Source of the DNA: Pseudomonas sp. GM18
GTDB taxonomy: Bacteria > Pseudomonadota > Gammaproteobacteria > Pseudomonadales > Pseudomonadaceae
Direction of reading: 5' to 3'
DNA length: 33,359 nt
Assembly (NCBI RefSeq): GCF_000282195.1
Contig: NZ_AKJT01000011.1
Span: forward strand, 1-33,359
The notes beneath the pieces were generated by a model. The model saw only the letters and a program-made list of their open reading frames with translations, did not search any database and was not told the origin of the DNA. Positions 6,990 to 15,249 of the stretch are shown here, in pieces. The stretch's first letter is position 1; every line of letters starts with the position of its first letter. Both the position numbers and the translations under genes were made by a program.

Positions 6990-8711
6990 CTATTCGTTAT
7001 CCAGGCCCTTGCGCCGATACGGAAACACATCAATCACCTTCCCCGCCCGAATCGCTTCCTGCAGCCCCTTCCAGTAATCGGCGTTGTACAGCTCGCCGTG
7101 CAACTGATCGAACAACTTTCGCTGCGCCGAATCGGCAAACAGAAACGGTGGAAACTCCTCGGGGAACACATCCAGTGGCCCGATCGAGTACCACGGTTCG
7201 GAGGCCATTTCGTCTTCCGGCGTGCGCGGTTGCGGGATGTGGCGGAAGTTGGCTTCGGTCAGGAAGCAAATTTCGTCGTAGTCATAAAACACCACGCGAC
7301 CGTGACGGGTGACGCCAAAGTTTTTCAGCAGCATGTCGCCGGGGAAAATGTTCGCCGCCGCCAGCTGCTTGATCGCCAGACCATAATCTTCCAGCGCCTC
7401 GCGCACCTGTGCTTCGTTGGCGTGCTCCAGATAAAGGTTCAACGGCGTCATCCGGCGCTCGGTCCAGCAGTGACGGATCAGCACCGTATCGTCCTCCACC
7501 GACACCGTGGACGGCGCCACTTCAAGCAATTCTTCCAGGCATGCCGGCTCGAACTTGCTCAACGGGAAACGGAAGTCGGCGAACTCCTGGGTGTCGGCCA
7601 TGCGCCCGACCCGGTCGACGCTTTTCACCAGGCGATACTTTTCGATCACCGTGGCACGGTCGACGTTTTTCGACGGCGAGAAGCGGTCCTTGATGATCTT
7701 GAATACGGTGTTGAAGCCCGGCAGGGTAAACACGCTCATGACCATCCCGCGAACGCCGGGGGCCATGATGAACTGGTCGTCGGTGTTGGCCAGGTGATTG
7801 ATCAGCGCCCGGTAGAACTCGGACTTGCCATGCTTGTAGAAGCCGATCGAGGTGTACAACTCGGCGATGTGTTTGCCCGGCAGGATTCGTTTGAGAAAGC
7901 CGATGAATTCCGCCGGCACCGGCACATCGACCATGAAGTACGAACGGGTGAAGGAGAAGATGATCGACACCTCCGCCTCGTCGGTGATCAACGCATCGAT
8001 CTGGATGCCCCGGCCTTCGCGGTGCAGCAGCGGAATCACCAGCGGCCACTGCTCGTCCTGGGTGTAGATTCGCCCTACCAGATAGGCACCCTTGTTGCGG
8101 TAAAGCACCGAGGAAAACAGCTCGACACTCAGTTCCGGGTCCTTGCAGACCCAGTCCGGCAGGTTCTCGCGCAGTTGCGCTTCGAGGCGACGCAGGTCGC
8201 CGGGCAAGTTGGCGTAATCCTCGCTGAAGCGGTAGTCAGCAAAGATGCTCGTGAGCATGCCGGACAACTGCCCCTGCGGCTTGTAGGTGCGAGTTTGCGC
8301 CGCCCGGGCGCGGTGCAGGCTCGGCCGTGTGGTGTGGATGAACATGCAGCCGTCGCTGATCAGGTCGTGGCTGAACAGCCCGCAGAAAATCGAGTTGTAC
8401 CAGGTCTCGGACAGCTCATCGTCGAAGCGCAGGTCGATCAGGCTGATGTAGGCGCTTTTGACCAGCGGCCAGCTGCTGACGTCCATCAGCACATCGGTTG
8501 CGAACGACTCATGCAAGCGCCCGACCGTTTCGCCGACTTTTTCTTCATAGAGGTTGATCCGCGCCGCCGACGCGACTTGTGTTGCCTGCCACTGGGCTTG
8601 CTCGAAGCGGCCTCGGGCGCCGTCGGTGATCTGACGGAAATGCTCGCGGTAATCGTCAAAGCCATCGAGGATCATTCGGGCGATGTCGGCGGCTGGCCAT
8701 TGCTGCGGCAT
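6990..8711 (-). CDS. aceK: isocitrate dehydrogenase kinase/phosphatase AceK
   Basis: A 573-residue protein, the usual AceK length. AceK phosphorylates isocitrate dehydrogenase to switch it off during growth on acetate or fatty acids, sending isocitrate to the glyoxylate shunt, and also reverses the reaction. The N-terminal half is the regulatory domain. The C-terminal half holds the kinase-like core, with [20 protein letters not shown] as the characteristic catalytic and metal-binding stretch (DYDE corresponding to the kinase DFG region). The start ATG at 8711 has AGAGG upstream. In enteric bacteria aceK is in the aceBAK operon; here it is unlinked to glyoxylate-shunt genes, as is normal for Pseudomonas. 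It is divergent from the DMT permease gene. Confidence 0.96.
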   Translation of the reverse strand: MPQQWPAADIARMILDGFDDYREHFRQITDGARGRFEQAQWQATQVASAARINLYEEKVGETVGRLHESFATDVLMDVSSWPLVKSAYISLIDLRFDDELSETWYNSIFCGLFSHDLISDGCMFIHTTRPSLHRARAAQTRTYKPQGQLSGMLTSIFADYRFSEDYANLPGDLRRLEAQLRENLPDWVCKDPELSVELFSSVLYRNKGAYLVGRIYTQDEQWPLVIPLLHREGRGIQIDALITDEAEVSIIFSFTRSYFMVDVPVPAEFIGFLKRILPGKHIAELYTSIGFYKHGKSEFYRALINHLANTDDQFIMAPGVRGMVMSVFTLPGFNTVFKIIKDRFSPSKNVDRATVIEKYRLVKSVDRVGRMADTQEFADFRFPLSKFEPACLEELLEVAPSTVSVEDDTVLIRHCWTERRMTPLNLYLEHANEAQVREALEDYGLAIKQLAAANIFPGDMLLKNFGVTRHGRVVFYDYDEICFLTEANFRHIPQPRTPEDEMASEPWYSIGPLDVFPEEFPPFLFADSAQRKLFDQLHGELYNADYWKGLQEAIRAGKVIDVFPYRRKGLDNE

Positions 8712-8889
8712 GGTGAAACCTCTGCGGATATTCCGGAAGCCTGAGCTTAGCCAGTGAACCGGGTGCAGGAAAAGCCTAATTTTCGAGCCAGACCCGCGCT
8801 GTCGCGACCTGCGAATTCAATGCTCGTTTTTCGGTTGCCATCGATCAGGCACTCGGCAACACTCTCGTCCCCATCAAGAGGAGTGCACC

Positions 8890-9798
8890 GTGAGCCCTGT
8901 CGATATTTTTCGTTTGCTGTCGTTGGCGGCTATCTGGGGTGCGAGCTTCTTGTTCATGCGCATTATCGCCCCAGTGATTGGCACAATCCCCACTGCCTTT
9001 TTCCGTGTGTCGATTGCCGCTGTCGGGCTGCTGGTGATCGTCGGACTGATGCGTATCAGTTGGGATTTCAAAGGCAAACTCAAGACGGTGATGCTGCTCG
9101 GAGTGATCAACTCCGGGGTTCCGGCGACGCTCTATTCCGTGGCCGCGCAAGTGCTGCCGGCCGGTTACTCGGCGATTTTCAACGCCACCACACCTTTGAT
9201 GGGCGTGTTGATCGGCGGGTTGTTCTTCAGTGAAAAACTCACCGGGGCAAAGGTCTGCGGGGTGTTTCTCGGGCTATTCGGCGTCGGCATCCTCACCCGC
9301 GCAGGTCCGGTGGCGTTCGACATGGAACTGCTGATGGGCGCACTGGCGTGCCTGATGGCCACCACCTGCTATGGCTTTGCCGGGTTCCTCGCCCGACGCT
9401 GGCTCGACCAGGCCGGCGGCCTCGACAGTCGTCTTTCGGCCCTGGGCAGCATGCTCGGCGCAACCTTGTTTTTGCTGCCGCTGTTCGGCTACAGCGTGAT
9501 CAGCCAACCACCGGCGAGCTGGGGCGGCTGGAGTGTCTGGTTGTCGTTGCTGGGATTGGGCTTGGGCTGCACCGCGTTTGCCTACATCGTTTATTTCCGT
9601 TTGCTCAGCTCGATCGGCCCGGTGAAGTCGATGACCGTGACCTTCATGATTCCACCGTTCGGGGTATTGTGGGGCGCACTGTTGCTGGATGAGCCGCTGT
9701 CGATGGCGCACCTCTATGGCGGAGTATTGATTGCGGCGGCGTTGTGGCTGGTGTTGAAACCGGCGGTGGTGAAGCCGATTGAGGTGGTTGCGCGGTAG
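8890..9798 (+). CDS. DMT-superfamily permease (EamA type)
   Basis: A 302-residue inner-membrane protein with about ten hydrophobic segments and the two EamA repeats: the first begins at LLSLAAIWGASFLFMR and ends near residue 130, the second begins at ELLMGALACLMATTCYGFAG. Such proteins export or exchange amino acids, nucleotides or other small metabolites; the substrate cannot be read from sequence. The start is GTG at 8890, chosen because an AGAGGAG ribosome-binding site lies 6-7 bases before it and because the protein then begins at the usual point before the first membrane helix. It is divergent from aceK across 178 bases. No operon partner is evident; the next gene starts 162 bases downstream. 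Confidence 0.85.
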   Translation: MSPVDIFRLLSLAAIWGASFLFMRIIAPVIGTIPTAFFRVSIAAVGLLVIVGLMRISWDFKGKLKTVMLLGVINSGVPATLYSVAAQVLPAGYSAIFNATTPLMGVLIGGLFFSEKLTGAKVCGVFLGLFGVGILTRAGPVAFDMELLMGALACLMATTCYGFAGFLARRWLDQAGGLDSRLSALGSMLGATLFLLPLFGYSVISQPPASWGGWSVWLSLLGLGLGCTAFAYIVYFRLLSSIGPVKSMTVTFMIPPFGVLWGALLLDEPLSMAHLYGGVLIAAALWLVLKPAVVKPIEVVAR

Positions 9799-9960
9799 AA
9801 GGTACGGCAAGCCAAAATATAGCCGCTGATCGTCATGTTACCGGGGGCGGCATCTAGCTATCAGTGAGGCGCTGTGTAGATAATCCGCCGACAGCGTTGG
9901 CACCACTGAACCTTTCGGGGCAAGCACGCAAACTGCGTCTCAGATCCTCCCGAGGTATAA

Positions 9961-11535
9961 ATGAATTCCTGGATAACCCCATCCATCAGTCACCTCAAAG
10001 GCAAGCGGTTTTTGATCGGACTGTCAGTGTGTCTGACCTTGAGCCTTGGCACCGTCCTCCTGCTGCTCTGGTTTCCCGATCCGGCTTCGATCCACCGTTA
10101 TGCAGAACTGGCACTGATCGTCGAAACCCTGTTGCTCGGCGCGCTCTGCGTTTCCACGCGGATTCGTCAGAAACAATCAGTGACCCAACTCGAGGAACTG
10201 ATCGCACAGAAAAACCAGATCAGCTTCTTGAACGCGCGTATCACCAACTTGATCAATGCCGCGACCCAAGTGGCCGTCATCACCACCGATCCTCAAGGGC
10301 GAATACAGGTGTTCAGCGAGGGCGCCCAGGTTTTGTTCGGTTTCAGCCGCGAAGAAATGCTGGGGCGCAATAACGTCGAGAAGCTCCATGTGCAGGAAGA
10401 GATCGATGCGCGTCGCCTTGCTCACCCGGAGCTCCAGTCATTGACCGACAAACAACTGATCGGCCAGCTCTGCATCGATGACAACGGATCGAGCAAAGCC
10501 ACGGAATGGAGTTATCGGCGCAAGGACGGCAGCCGGTTCACCGGTGAACTGCGCCACGCCCGGTTCTCCGACGCCAATAGCGGCCAGGTCGAACACATCA
10601 GCGTGATCATCGATGTCAGCGAACGCATCGAGCTGCTAAACCGGATCAAAGAAAGCAAAGCCCTGTTGACGTTACTGACCCAACACATTCCAAACGTGCT
10701 CTACCAGTACCACCTACTGGGGCCTGGCGACGGTTTCTTTTCATTTTGCAGCCGCAGCGTCGAAAACGTTTTCGAGCTCAAGGCCGACGCGGTGGTTGGT
10801 GTCAATTTCGCCGGTAATCCACTGTTCCAGCGACTGCATCCCGAGGACCTGCCAATGATCCGGGCAGTAACCGCAAAGTCGATGGAAACCGCCGAAGGCT
10901 GGATGTGCGATTTTCGCGTAATACTGCCGGTCAAGGGCGTGCGTTGGCTGCGCGGGGAATCCTACGCCGAGCGCCAGCCCGACCAGAGCTGCGTATGGTA
11001 TGGCTCGTTCAGTGACATCACCGAGCTTAAGGACCGCGAGGAAAAACTGCGTACCCAGGCCATTACCGACGAGTTGACCGGTATCTACAACCGTCGTCAT
11101 TTCATGAGTGCTCTGGAACACTTGGTGGACACCGGCAAACGTTACGCCGCCGGTTTTTCATTGATCATGTTCGACCTCGATCACTTCAAGTCCATCAATG
11201 ACCGGTTCGGCCATGATGTGGGTGACGCGGTGTTGAAGGAAACCTGCGCACTGATCCGCCAACGCTTGCGCGCCAGCGACGTCTTTTGCCGGATCGGTGG
11301 AGAAGAACTGGCGATCCTTTGCCCGTTCACCTCACAAGAAAATGCCGAACAGTTGGCCAACGTGTTGTGCCAGTCCCTCGCTGGCCATGAAATAGCAGTC
11401 GCCGGGCGCGTCACCGCCAGTTTCGGTGTCGCCACCTGGAACACGGACATCGCCGCTGACGAGCTGCTGCGCCGTGCCGACCAGGCCAGTTATAGTGCCA
11501 AACAGGCTGGGCGCAATCAGGTGGTCAACGCGTGA
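9961..11535 (+). CDS. membrane diguanylate cyclase with two PAS domains
   Basis: A 524-residue c-di-GMP synthase. Two membrane helices (about 17-38 and 47-66) tether it to the inner membrane. A first PAS domain (about 95-225) begins at AATQVAVITTDPQGRI and a second (about 235-358) ends in the usual SDITELKDREEKL linker. The GGDEF domain starts at ITDELTGIYNRRHF and carries DLDHFK at 405-410, so substrate-binding residues are intact. The signature is GGEEL at 446-450: acidic residues are kept, but the usual phenylalanine is leucine. The inhibitory site RASD (437-440) lies five residues before the signature, so product inhibition is likely. No EAL domain follows. GAGG six bases before ATG supports the start. 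The sensed signal is unknown. Confidence 0.92.
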   Translation: MNSWITPSISHLKGKRFLIGLSVCLTLSLGTVLLLLWFPDPASIHRYAELALIVETLLLGALCVSTRIRQKQSVTQLEELIAQKNQISFLNARITNLINAATQVAVITTDPQGRIQVFSEGAQVLFGFSREEMLGRNNVEKLHVQEEIDARRLAHPELQSLTDKQLIGQLCIDDNGSSKATEWSYRRKDGSRFTGELRHARFSDANSGQVEHISVIIDVSERIELLNRIKESKALLTLLTQHIPNVLYQYHLLGPGDGFFSFCSRSVENVFELKADAVVGVNFAGNPLFQRLHPEDLPMIRAVTAKSMETAEGWMCDFRVILPVKGVRWLRGESYAERQPDQSCVWYGSFSDITELKDREEKLRTQAITDELTGIYNRRHFMSALEHLVDTGKRYAAGFSLIMFDLDHFKSINDRFGHDVGDAVLKETCALIRQRLRASDVFCRIGGEELAILCPFTSQENAEQLANVLCQSLAGHEIAVAGRVTASFGVATWNTDIAADELLRRADQASYSAKQAGRNQVVNA

Positions 11536-11536
11536 A

Positions 11537-11557
11537 GCCGTCGGTATGACCGACGGC
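11537..11557. terminator. hairpin between the diguanylate cyclase and the convergent DMT gene
   Basis: GCCGTCGGT at 11537-11545 and ACCGACGGC at 11549-11557 form a perfect 9-base stem with a 3-base loop, starting two bases after the stop of the diguanylate cyclase gene. Its position between convergent genes fits a two-way terminator. No T tract follows on either strand. Confidence 0.5.
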
Positions 11558-11577
11558 GGCTCGCACTCATCACAGAA

Positions 11578-12441
11578 TCAAGTCTGTTTACGGAACACAA
11601 ACACCAGACCGACGATGATCAGCCCCATGCCCAGCAGGCTTAACGCCGCCAGTCGGTTGCCGAATATCAGGTAATCCATCACCGCAGTCACTGCCGGCAC
11701 CAGGTAAAACAGGCTGGTGACATTCACCAGATTGCCCCGGGCGATCAGCCGATACAGCAGCAGCGTCGCCAGCACCGAGACCACCAACCCCATCCACAAC
11801 ACCGGCACAATGAACCCTGTGCTGTGTTCGACGTGAAACGGCTGGAACGGCACAAACACCCCGCACAACAACAACCCGGCCAGGTACTGCACCGGCAGTG
11901 TGCCGAGGGGATTGTCGGTGATGCGTTTCTGCATGATCGAACCGAACGTCATGCTCGCCAGTGCCAACAGACCGCAGAGCATCCCGACCAACGACATGCC
12001 GGCCAGCCCGATGCCCTGATAGACCACCATGATCAACCCGGCCAAGCCCAGCGCCAGACCGAACATTCGACTCCAGGAACGCTGACGTTCCATCAACACC
12101 ACGGTGAGAATCGGTTGAACGCCCATGATGGTTGCCATCACGCCTGGCGTGACATTCAGGTCGAGGGCCAGCAGATAGAAAATCTGATAAGCCCCCAGCA
12201 ACACCACGCCCGTGGCCATTGCATACAACATCGGCTTGCCGCCCTTGGGCAGTTTCAGCTTGAGCAACGGCACCAGCAGCGCCAACCCGCACAAGGCGAT
12301 GGCGAAGCGAACCAGCAAAAAGGCAAAGGGTGACGCGTGGGCCAGCCCCCATTTGGAGAAAATCGCCCCGCTGCTCCACAGCAGAACGAACAGGCACGTG
12401 GACGCCGCCGCAAGCGCGGACTTTTTCGAAAGGACAAACAT
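11578..12441 (-). CDS. DMT-superfamily permease (EamA type) with a long structured leader
   Basis: A 287-residue inner-membrane permease with about ten membrane helices and two EamA repeats, the first starting at LFVLLWSSGAIFSKWGLA and the second at SLVGMLCGLLALASMTFGSI. The start at 12441 (MFVLSKKS) is preferred over the in-frame GTG at 12450 because AGGTGG lies five bases before it. The family exports small metabolites, often amino acids. The gene is monocistronic and is preceded by about 310 bases of transcribed leader with a probable promoter at 12759-12788, hairpins, and a small Val-rich reading frame. That layout suggests control by attenuation, and so a substrate linked to amino acid supply, but this is inference. 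Confidence 0.85.
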   Translation of the reverse strand: MFVLSKKSALAAASTCLFVLLWSSGAIFSKWGLAHASPFAFLLVRFAIALCGLALLVPLLKLKLPKGGKPMLYAMATGVVLLGAYQIFYLLALDLNVTPGVMATIMGVQPILTVVLMERQRSWSRMFGLALGLAGLIMVVYQGIGLAGMSLVGMLCGLLALASMTFGSIMQKRITDNPLGTLPVQYLAGLLLCGVFVPFQPFHVEHSTGFIVPVLWMGLVVSVLATLLLYRLIARGNLVNVTSLFYLVPAVTAVMDYLIFGNRLAALSLLGMGLIIVGLVFVFRKQT

Positions 12442-12473
12442 GAATACCACCTGTAGTCAGGCAAAAAGCCAAC

Positions 12474-12487
12474 TCAGCCGAAGCTGA
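12474..12487 (-). promoter_or_regulatory. UUCG-capped hairpin in the DMT leader, possible attenuator
   Basis: On the minus strand TCAGC-TTCG-GCTGA forms a perfect 5-base stem (extendable by one wobble pair) with the very stable UUCG tetraloop. It lies 32 bases before the DMT start codon, and a T5 run (within GGCTTTTTGCC, 12460-12470) follows shortly after. It could be an attenuator or a translational control hairpin. Confidence 0.4.
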
Positions 12488-12539
12488 AATTCAGTCGTTT
12501 TTTTCAGACGGGCACAGGGGGAGCAGCGGAAAAAGCTGA

Positions 12540-12704
12540 TCAGCCCGAGAAGCCAACGCCCGGCGGTGATACGACGACGCACACCGGCGTGCTACTGACT
12601 GGTGGAGGGTAATGACTGATCTGCGCAGGCTGCTGATTCCCACACGGCACGACGCCAGCGTTGACCGCTGAATCGACTACCGCGTTGATAAGGGGAGCTG
12701 GCAT
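12540..12704 (-). CDS. possible Val-rich leader peptide (54 residues)
   Basis: A small frame from ATG at 12704 to TGA at 12540, lying wholly within the transcribed leader of the DMT gene. The 54-residue product has 11 valines (20 percent), including VV, VV and VCVVV, and seven or more prolines in its second half (PPP, SPP). The tail PVCVVVSPPGVG is reminiscent of the valine-run leader peptides of ilv attenuators. No good ribosome-binding site is visible before the ATG, which weakens the case. No homologue is recognised. It could also be a chance frame in a structured RNA. Confidence 0.3.
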   Translation of the reverse strand: MPAPLINAVVDSAVNAGVVPCGNQQPAQISHYPPPVSSTPVCVVVSPPGVGFSG

Positions 12705-12758
12705 GGGCTGATCTTTTTTGATGGGTGGAACGGTGGCTCAGAAAACCACCGAGCGCCG

Positions 12759-12788
12759 ACTATAACCAGCGCGTGACATGGATTGCAA
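12759..12788 (-). promoter_or_regulatory. probable sigma-70 promoter of the DMT gene leader
   Basis: On the minus strand TTGCAA (12783-12788) and TATAGT (12759-12764) are separated by 18 bases. The -10 box has five of six consensus bases and the -35 box four of six. Transcription would start near 12752, some 310 bases before the DMT start codon and directly in front of a 6-base hairpin. Confidence 0.6.
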
Positions 12789-12830
12789 TGACTTGACGGA
12801 AGAGTCCAGCAAACCGAACAAGCGCGCATA

Positions 12831-12860
12831 AAAAAACCGCTCCCAAGGAGCGGTTTTTTT
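12831..12860. terminator. bidirectional intrinsic terminator after lpxO
   Basis: An A run, the stem CCGCTCC/GGAGCGG with a 3-base loop, and a T7 run make a textbook Rho-independent terminator in either direction. It ends 17 bases from the lpxO stop and separates lpxO from the DMT leader on the same strand. Confidence 0.92.
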
Positions 12861-12876
12861 CATTCCATGGTCGGCC

Positions 12877-13815
12877 TCAACCAATCAACCAATAACCCAA
12901 CAACGTCAATACCACCACCGCCAGCACCGGACGCAGCACGCGATAGGCTTTAGGGTTGCGACGCTTCCACTGTTTGACCACACCGCTGAATTTGTCGCTG
13001 AAGCTCTTGCTCCAGGCATAGGCCTGGTTGATCCCGCCAACGCGCTCATCGTCAAGGTTCTGCGGCGCAGTAGCACGCCCCAGCCAGCCGCTGATCCAGC
13101 GGTTGATACGGGTCATCAGGCGGTTGCTCAAGGGGCGTTCGATGTCGCAGAACAGGATGACCCGGGTTTGTTCGGTTTCGTTCTTGACCCAGTGCACGTA
13201 GGTTTCATCGAACATCACGTCTTCGCCGTCACGCCAGGCGTAGACCTGACCGTCGACGAAGATGCGGCAATCGTCGGAGTTCGGCGTCGACAACCCCAAG
13301 TGATAGCGCAGGGAGCCGGCGAACGGGTCACGATGCGGGTTGAGGTGACTGCCACCGGGCAGCAGCGCAAACATGGCACCTTTGACATTCGGGATACCGC
13401 TGACCAAGGCCACGGTTTTCGGGCACAGGGCTTCGGCCGACGGCAGCGGTTTGTCGTACCACTTGAGGTAAAAACGCTTCCAGCCCTTTTTGAAGAACGA
13501 ACCGAAACCGGCGTCGTTGTTCTTTTCGGCGGCGCGAATGTAACCCTCGTCGAACAGGTGCATGGCTTCGTCGCGGATAACTTCCCAGTTGTCCCTGAGC
13601 ACGTCGAGCTCCGGAAACTTGCTGCGATCCAGATAGGGCTTGGACGGCACACCAGAGAACAGGTACATCAAGGCGTTATAGGGCGCGAACAGGGCCGAGT
13701 GATTGACGAACTGACGCAGGACCGGCAAACGCGCCTTGCCACGCAAATGCACATAGAGCGTGCTGCCGAAGAACAGCAGCAACACCGACGCCTTCGCGAC
13801 AAAGGAAAAGCTCAT
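12877..13815 (-). CDS. lpxO: lipid A 2-hydroxylase LpxO (aspartyl/asparaginyl beta-hydroxylase fold)
   Basis: A 312-residue Fe(II)/2-oxoglutarate dioxygenase that hydroxylates secondary laurate chains of lipid A at the inner membrane's cytoplasmic face. The iron-binding residues are His161-x-Asp163 (in NPHRDPF) and His208 (in ETYVHWVKN). Arg218 in QTRVILF is the expected 2-oxoglutarate anchor. Hydrophobic segments at both ends (about 5-22 and 291-311) fit membrane attachment. Length and layout match Pseudomonas LpxO. AAGGAG seven bases before the ATG supports the start. The gene is monocistronic, with a strong terminator 17 bases downstream. Other members of this fold hydroxylate peptides, but the membrane ends favour LpxO. 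Which of the paralogues it is cannot be told. Confidence 0.88.
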   Translation of the reverse strand: MSFSFVAKASVLLLFFGSTLYVHLRGKARLPVLRQFVNHSALFAPYNALMYLFSGVPSKPYLDRSKFPELDVLRDNWEVIRDEAMHLFDEGYIRAAEKNNDAGFGSFFKKGWKRFYLKWYDKPLPSAEALCPKTVALVSGIPNVKGAMFALLPGGSHLNPHRDPFAGSLRYHLGLSTPNSDDCRIFVDGQVYAWRDGEDVMFDETYVHWVKNETEQTRVILFCDIERPLSNRLMTRINRWISGWLGRATAPQNLDDERVGGINQAYAWSKSFSDKFSGVVKQWKRRNPKAYRVLRPVLAVVVLTLLGYWLIG

Positions 13816-13928
13816 CTACGACTCCTTGAGAATAGGAAACTCCGCACAACGCCATCTACCCGACGTGGCAGTCGGCCATGATAAACACTACCGGCCTCGG
13901 GAAAAACCCGCATTACTCAACATTCAGT

Positions 13929-13960
13929 GTTAAGGATTGTGCAATAAAGCACTTCTTAAC
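13929..13960. promoter_or_regulatory. bipartite inverted repeat upstream of lpxO
   Basis: GTTAAG (13929-13934) pairs with CTTAAC (13955-13960), and inside it GTGC (13939-13942) pairs with GCAC (13949-13952). The AT-rich dyad lies 114-145 bases upstream of lpxO in the only gap where its promoter can be. It could be an operator or the end structure of the cysK transcript. Confidence 0.35.
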
Positions 13961-13971
13961 ATAGGGTTCCT

Positions 13972-14003
13972 GAACGGGGGCTGACCTGAATCAACCCCCG
14001 TTC
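13972..14003 (-). terminator. inverted repeat after cysK, possible terminator
   Basis: GAACGGGGG (13972-13980) and CCCCCGTTC (13995-14003) form a perfect 9-base stem 24 bases after the cysK stop on the minus strand. No T run follows, so termination efficiency is uncertain. Confidence 0.45.
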
Positions 14004-14026
14004 GGCTTCAAAACAACCATAAAATC

Positions 14027-15001
14027 TTATTGCTGATTTTCCTGTTCGGTAAACAAGTCACTGAACAGCATGCTCGACAGGTAGCGTTCGCCGGAGTCGG
14101 GCAGAATCACCACGATGGTCTTGCCCTGCATTTCCGGGGTTTCGGCCAGGCGTACGGCCACCGCCATGGCGGCGCCGCAAGAGATGCCGCTCAAAATCCC
14201 TTCTTCCTGCATCAGGCGCAGGGCCATCGCCTTGGATTCGTCGTCACTGACCAACTCCACCCGATCGACCATCGACAGGTCCAGGTTCTTCGGCACAAAA
14301 CCAGCGCCGATGCCCTGGATCTTGTGGGGGCTCGGTTTGATCTCTTCCCCGGCGATCGCCTGGGTGATTACCGGCGACACCACCGGCTCCACCGCCACCG
14401 AGAGAATCGGTTTGCCCTGAGTATTCTTGATATACCGCGAAACCCCGGTAATGGTTCCACCCGTTCCGACGCCCGCCACCAGCACGTCGACCGCACCGTC
14501 GGTGTCGTTCCAGATTTCCGGGCCGGTGGTTTTCTCGTGGATGGCCGGGTTGGCCGGGTTTTCGAACTGCCCCGGCATAAAGTAGGTGGATGGGTCACTG
14601 GCGAGAATTTCGGCGGCCTTCTCGATCGCGCCTTTCATGCCCTTGGCCGGCTCCGTCAACACCAGTTCGGCGCCAAGGGCCTTGAGCACCTTGCGTCGTT
14701 CGATGCTCATGGACGCAGGCATGGTCAACATCAACCGATAACCACGGGCGGCGGCAACGAATGCCAGGCCGATACCGGTATTGCCCGAGGTCGGTTCGAT
14801 GATGGTCATGCCGGGCTTGAGTTTACCGCTGCTTTCAGCGTCCCAGATCATGTTCGCGCCAATTCGGCACTTGACCGAATAACCAGGGTTGCGCCCTTCG
14901 ATCTTGGCCAGAATGGTGACACCGCGCGGGGCGATACGGTTGATCTGCACCAGCGGCGTATTGCCGATGGAGTGGGCGTTGTCAGCATAGATACGGCTCA
15001 T
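14027..15001 (-). CDS. cysK: cysteine synthase A (O-acetylserine sulfhydrylase)
   Basis: A 324-residue PLP enzyme that makes cysteine from O-acetylserine and sulfide. Lys44 in GYSVKCRIG is the PLP-linked lysine, TSGNTG at 71-76 binds the substrate carboxylate, and [10 protein letters not shown] binds the PLP phosphate. The segment [11 protein letters not shown] near the C-terminus is also typical. Length and sequence match CysK better than CysM, which usually has a shorter, more variable C-terminus. AAGGAC lies seven bases before the start ATG. The gene appears monocistronic. The usual C-terminal region follows to the end without truncation. CysK often binds SerA-type acetyltransferase (CysE), whose gene is not in the window. 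Confidence 0.95.
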   Translation of the reverse strand: MSRIYADNAHSIGNTPLVQINRIAPRGVTILAKIEGRNPGYSVKCRIGANMIWDAESSGKLKPGMTIIEPTSGNTGIGLAFVAAARGYRLMLTMPASMSIERRKVLKALGAELVLTEPAKGMKGAIEKAAEILASDPSTYFMPGQFENPANPAIHEKTTGPEIWNDTDGAVDVLVAGVGTGGTITGVSRYIKNTQGKPILSVAVEPVVSPVITQAIAGEEIKPSPHKIQGIGAGFVPKNLDLSMVDRVELVSDDESKAMALRLMQEEGILSGISCGAAMAVAVRLAETPEMQGKTIVVILPDSGERYLSSMLFSDLFTEQENQQ

Positions 15002-15042
15002 GGCTGGGTCCTTATACAGCGTTGAATTTAGCCCACCAAGGT

Positions 15043-15192
15043 ATGCCTGTTACTCGTGGTCGTCCAGTCAGCTGGCACTCGCTCTGGTATGACCATGCGG
15101 TGGTCGCCAAGGTGCAGTTCGATAAACCCGAGGTCAACTTCGTCAATGGCGGTGCCAACAAGCAGAATTCCCGGACTGGTGAGCACAATTGA
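15043..15192 (+). pseudogene. possible gene remnant, 49-residue frame
   Basis: A small frame from ATG at 15043 to TGA at 15190-15192 whose codons look coding (third positions rich in G and C) and whose product is aromatic and charged (SWHSLWYDHAVV, FDKPEVNFVNGG). The frame is open upstream of the ATG, and no ribosome-binding site is properly spaced. This looks like the last part of a gene whose front half was lost, perhaps in the event that placed the DUF4160/DUF2442 module next to it. I do not recognise the family. A chance frame cannot be excluded. Confidence 0.25.
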
Positions 15193-15249
15193 GCAAGTTA
15201 CTGCCCATTACTTTGAACGAAGTGCAGATCAACGACGGCCGGATTCCGG

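Larger units (their letters stand above)
12451..12876. other. 426-base intergenic region holding the DMT leader and the lpxO terminator
   Basis: Besides the separately listed promoter, small frame, hairpin and terminator, this stretch has a perfect 6-base stem, CGGTGG/CCACCG (12731-12736 and 12746-12751), at the expected 5' end of the DMT transcript. No larger gene is visible on either strand. Confidence 0.7.

Noticed and set aside
6963..8744. A 593-codon open frame on the plus strand opposite aceK
   Set aside because: Same cause as above; aceK carries all family features on the minus strand.
9895..9925. Sigma-54 promoter before the diguanylate cyclase (TTGGCAC)
   Set aside because: TGGCAC is present, but the matching TTGC element at the right spacing is missing.
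13929..14003. PhoP-type direct repeat upstream of lpxO
   Set aside because: GTTCAG and GTTAAG occur on the minus strand but nine bases apart in place of the expected five, so the match is not good enough to call.
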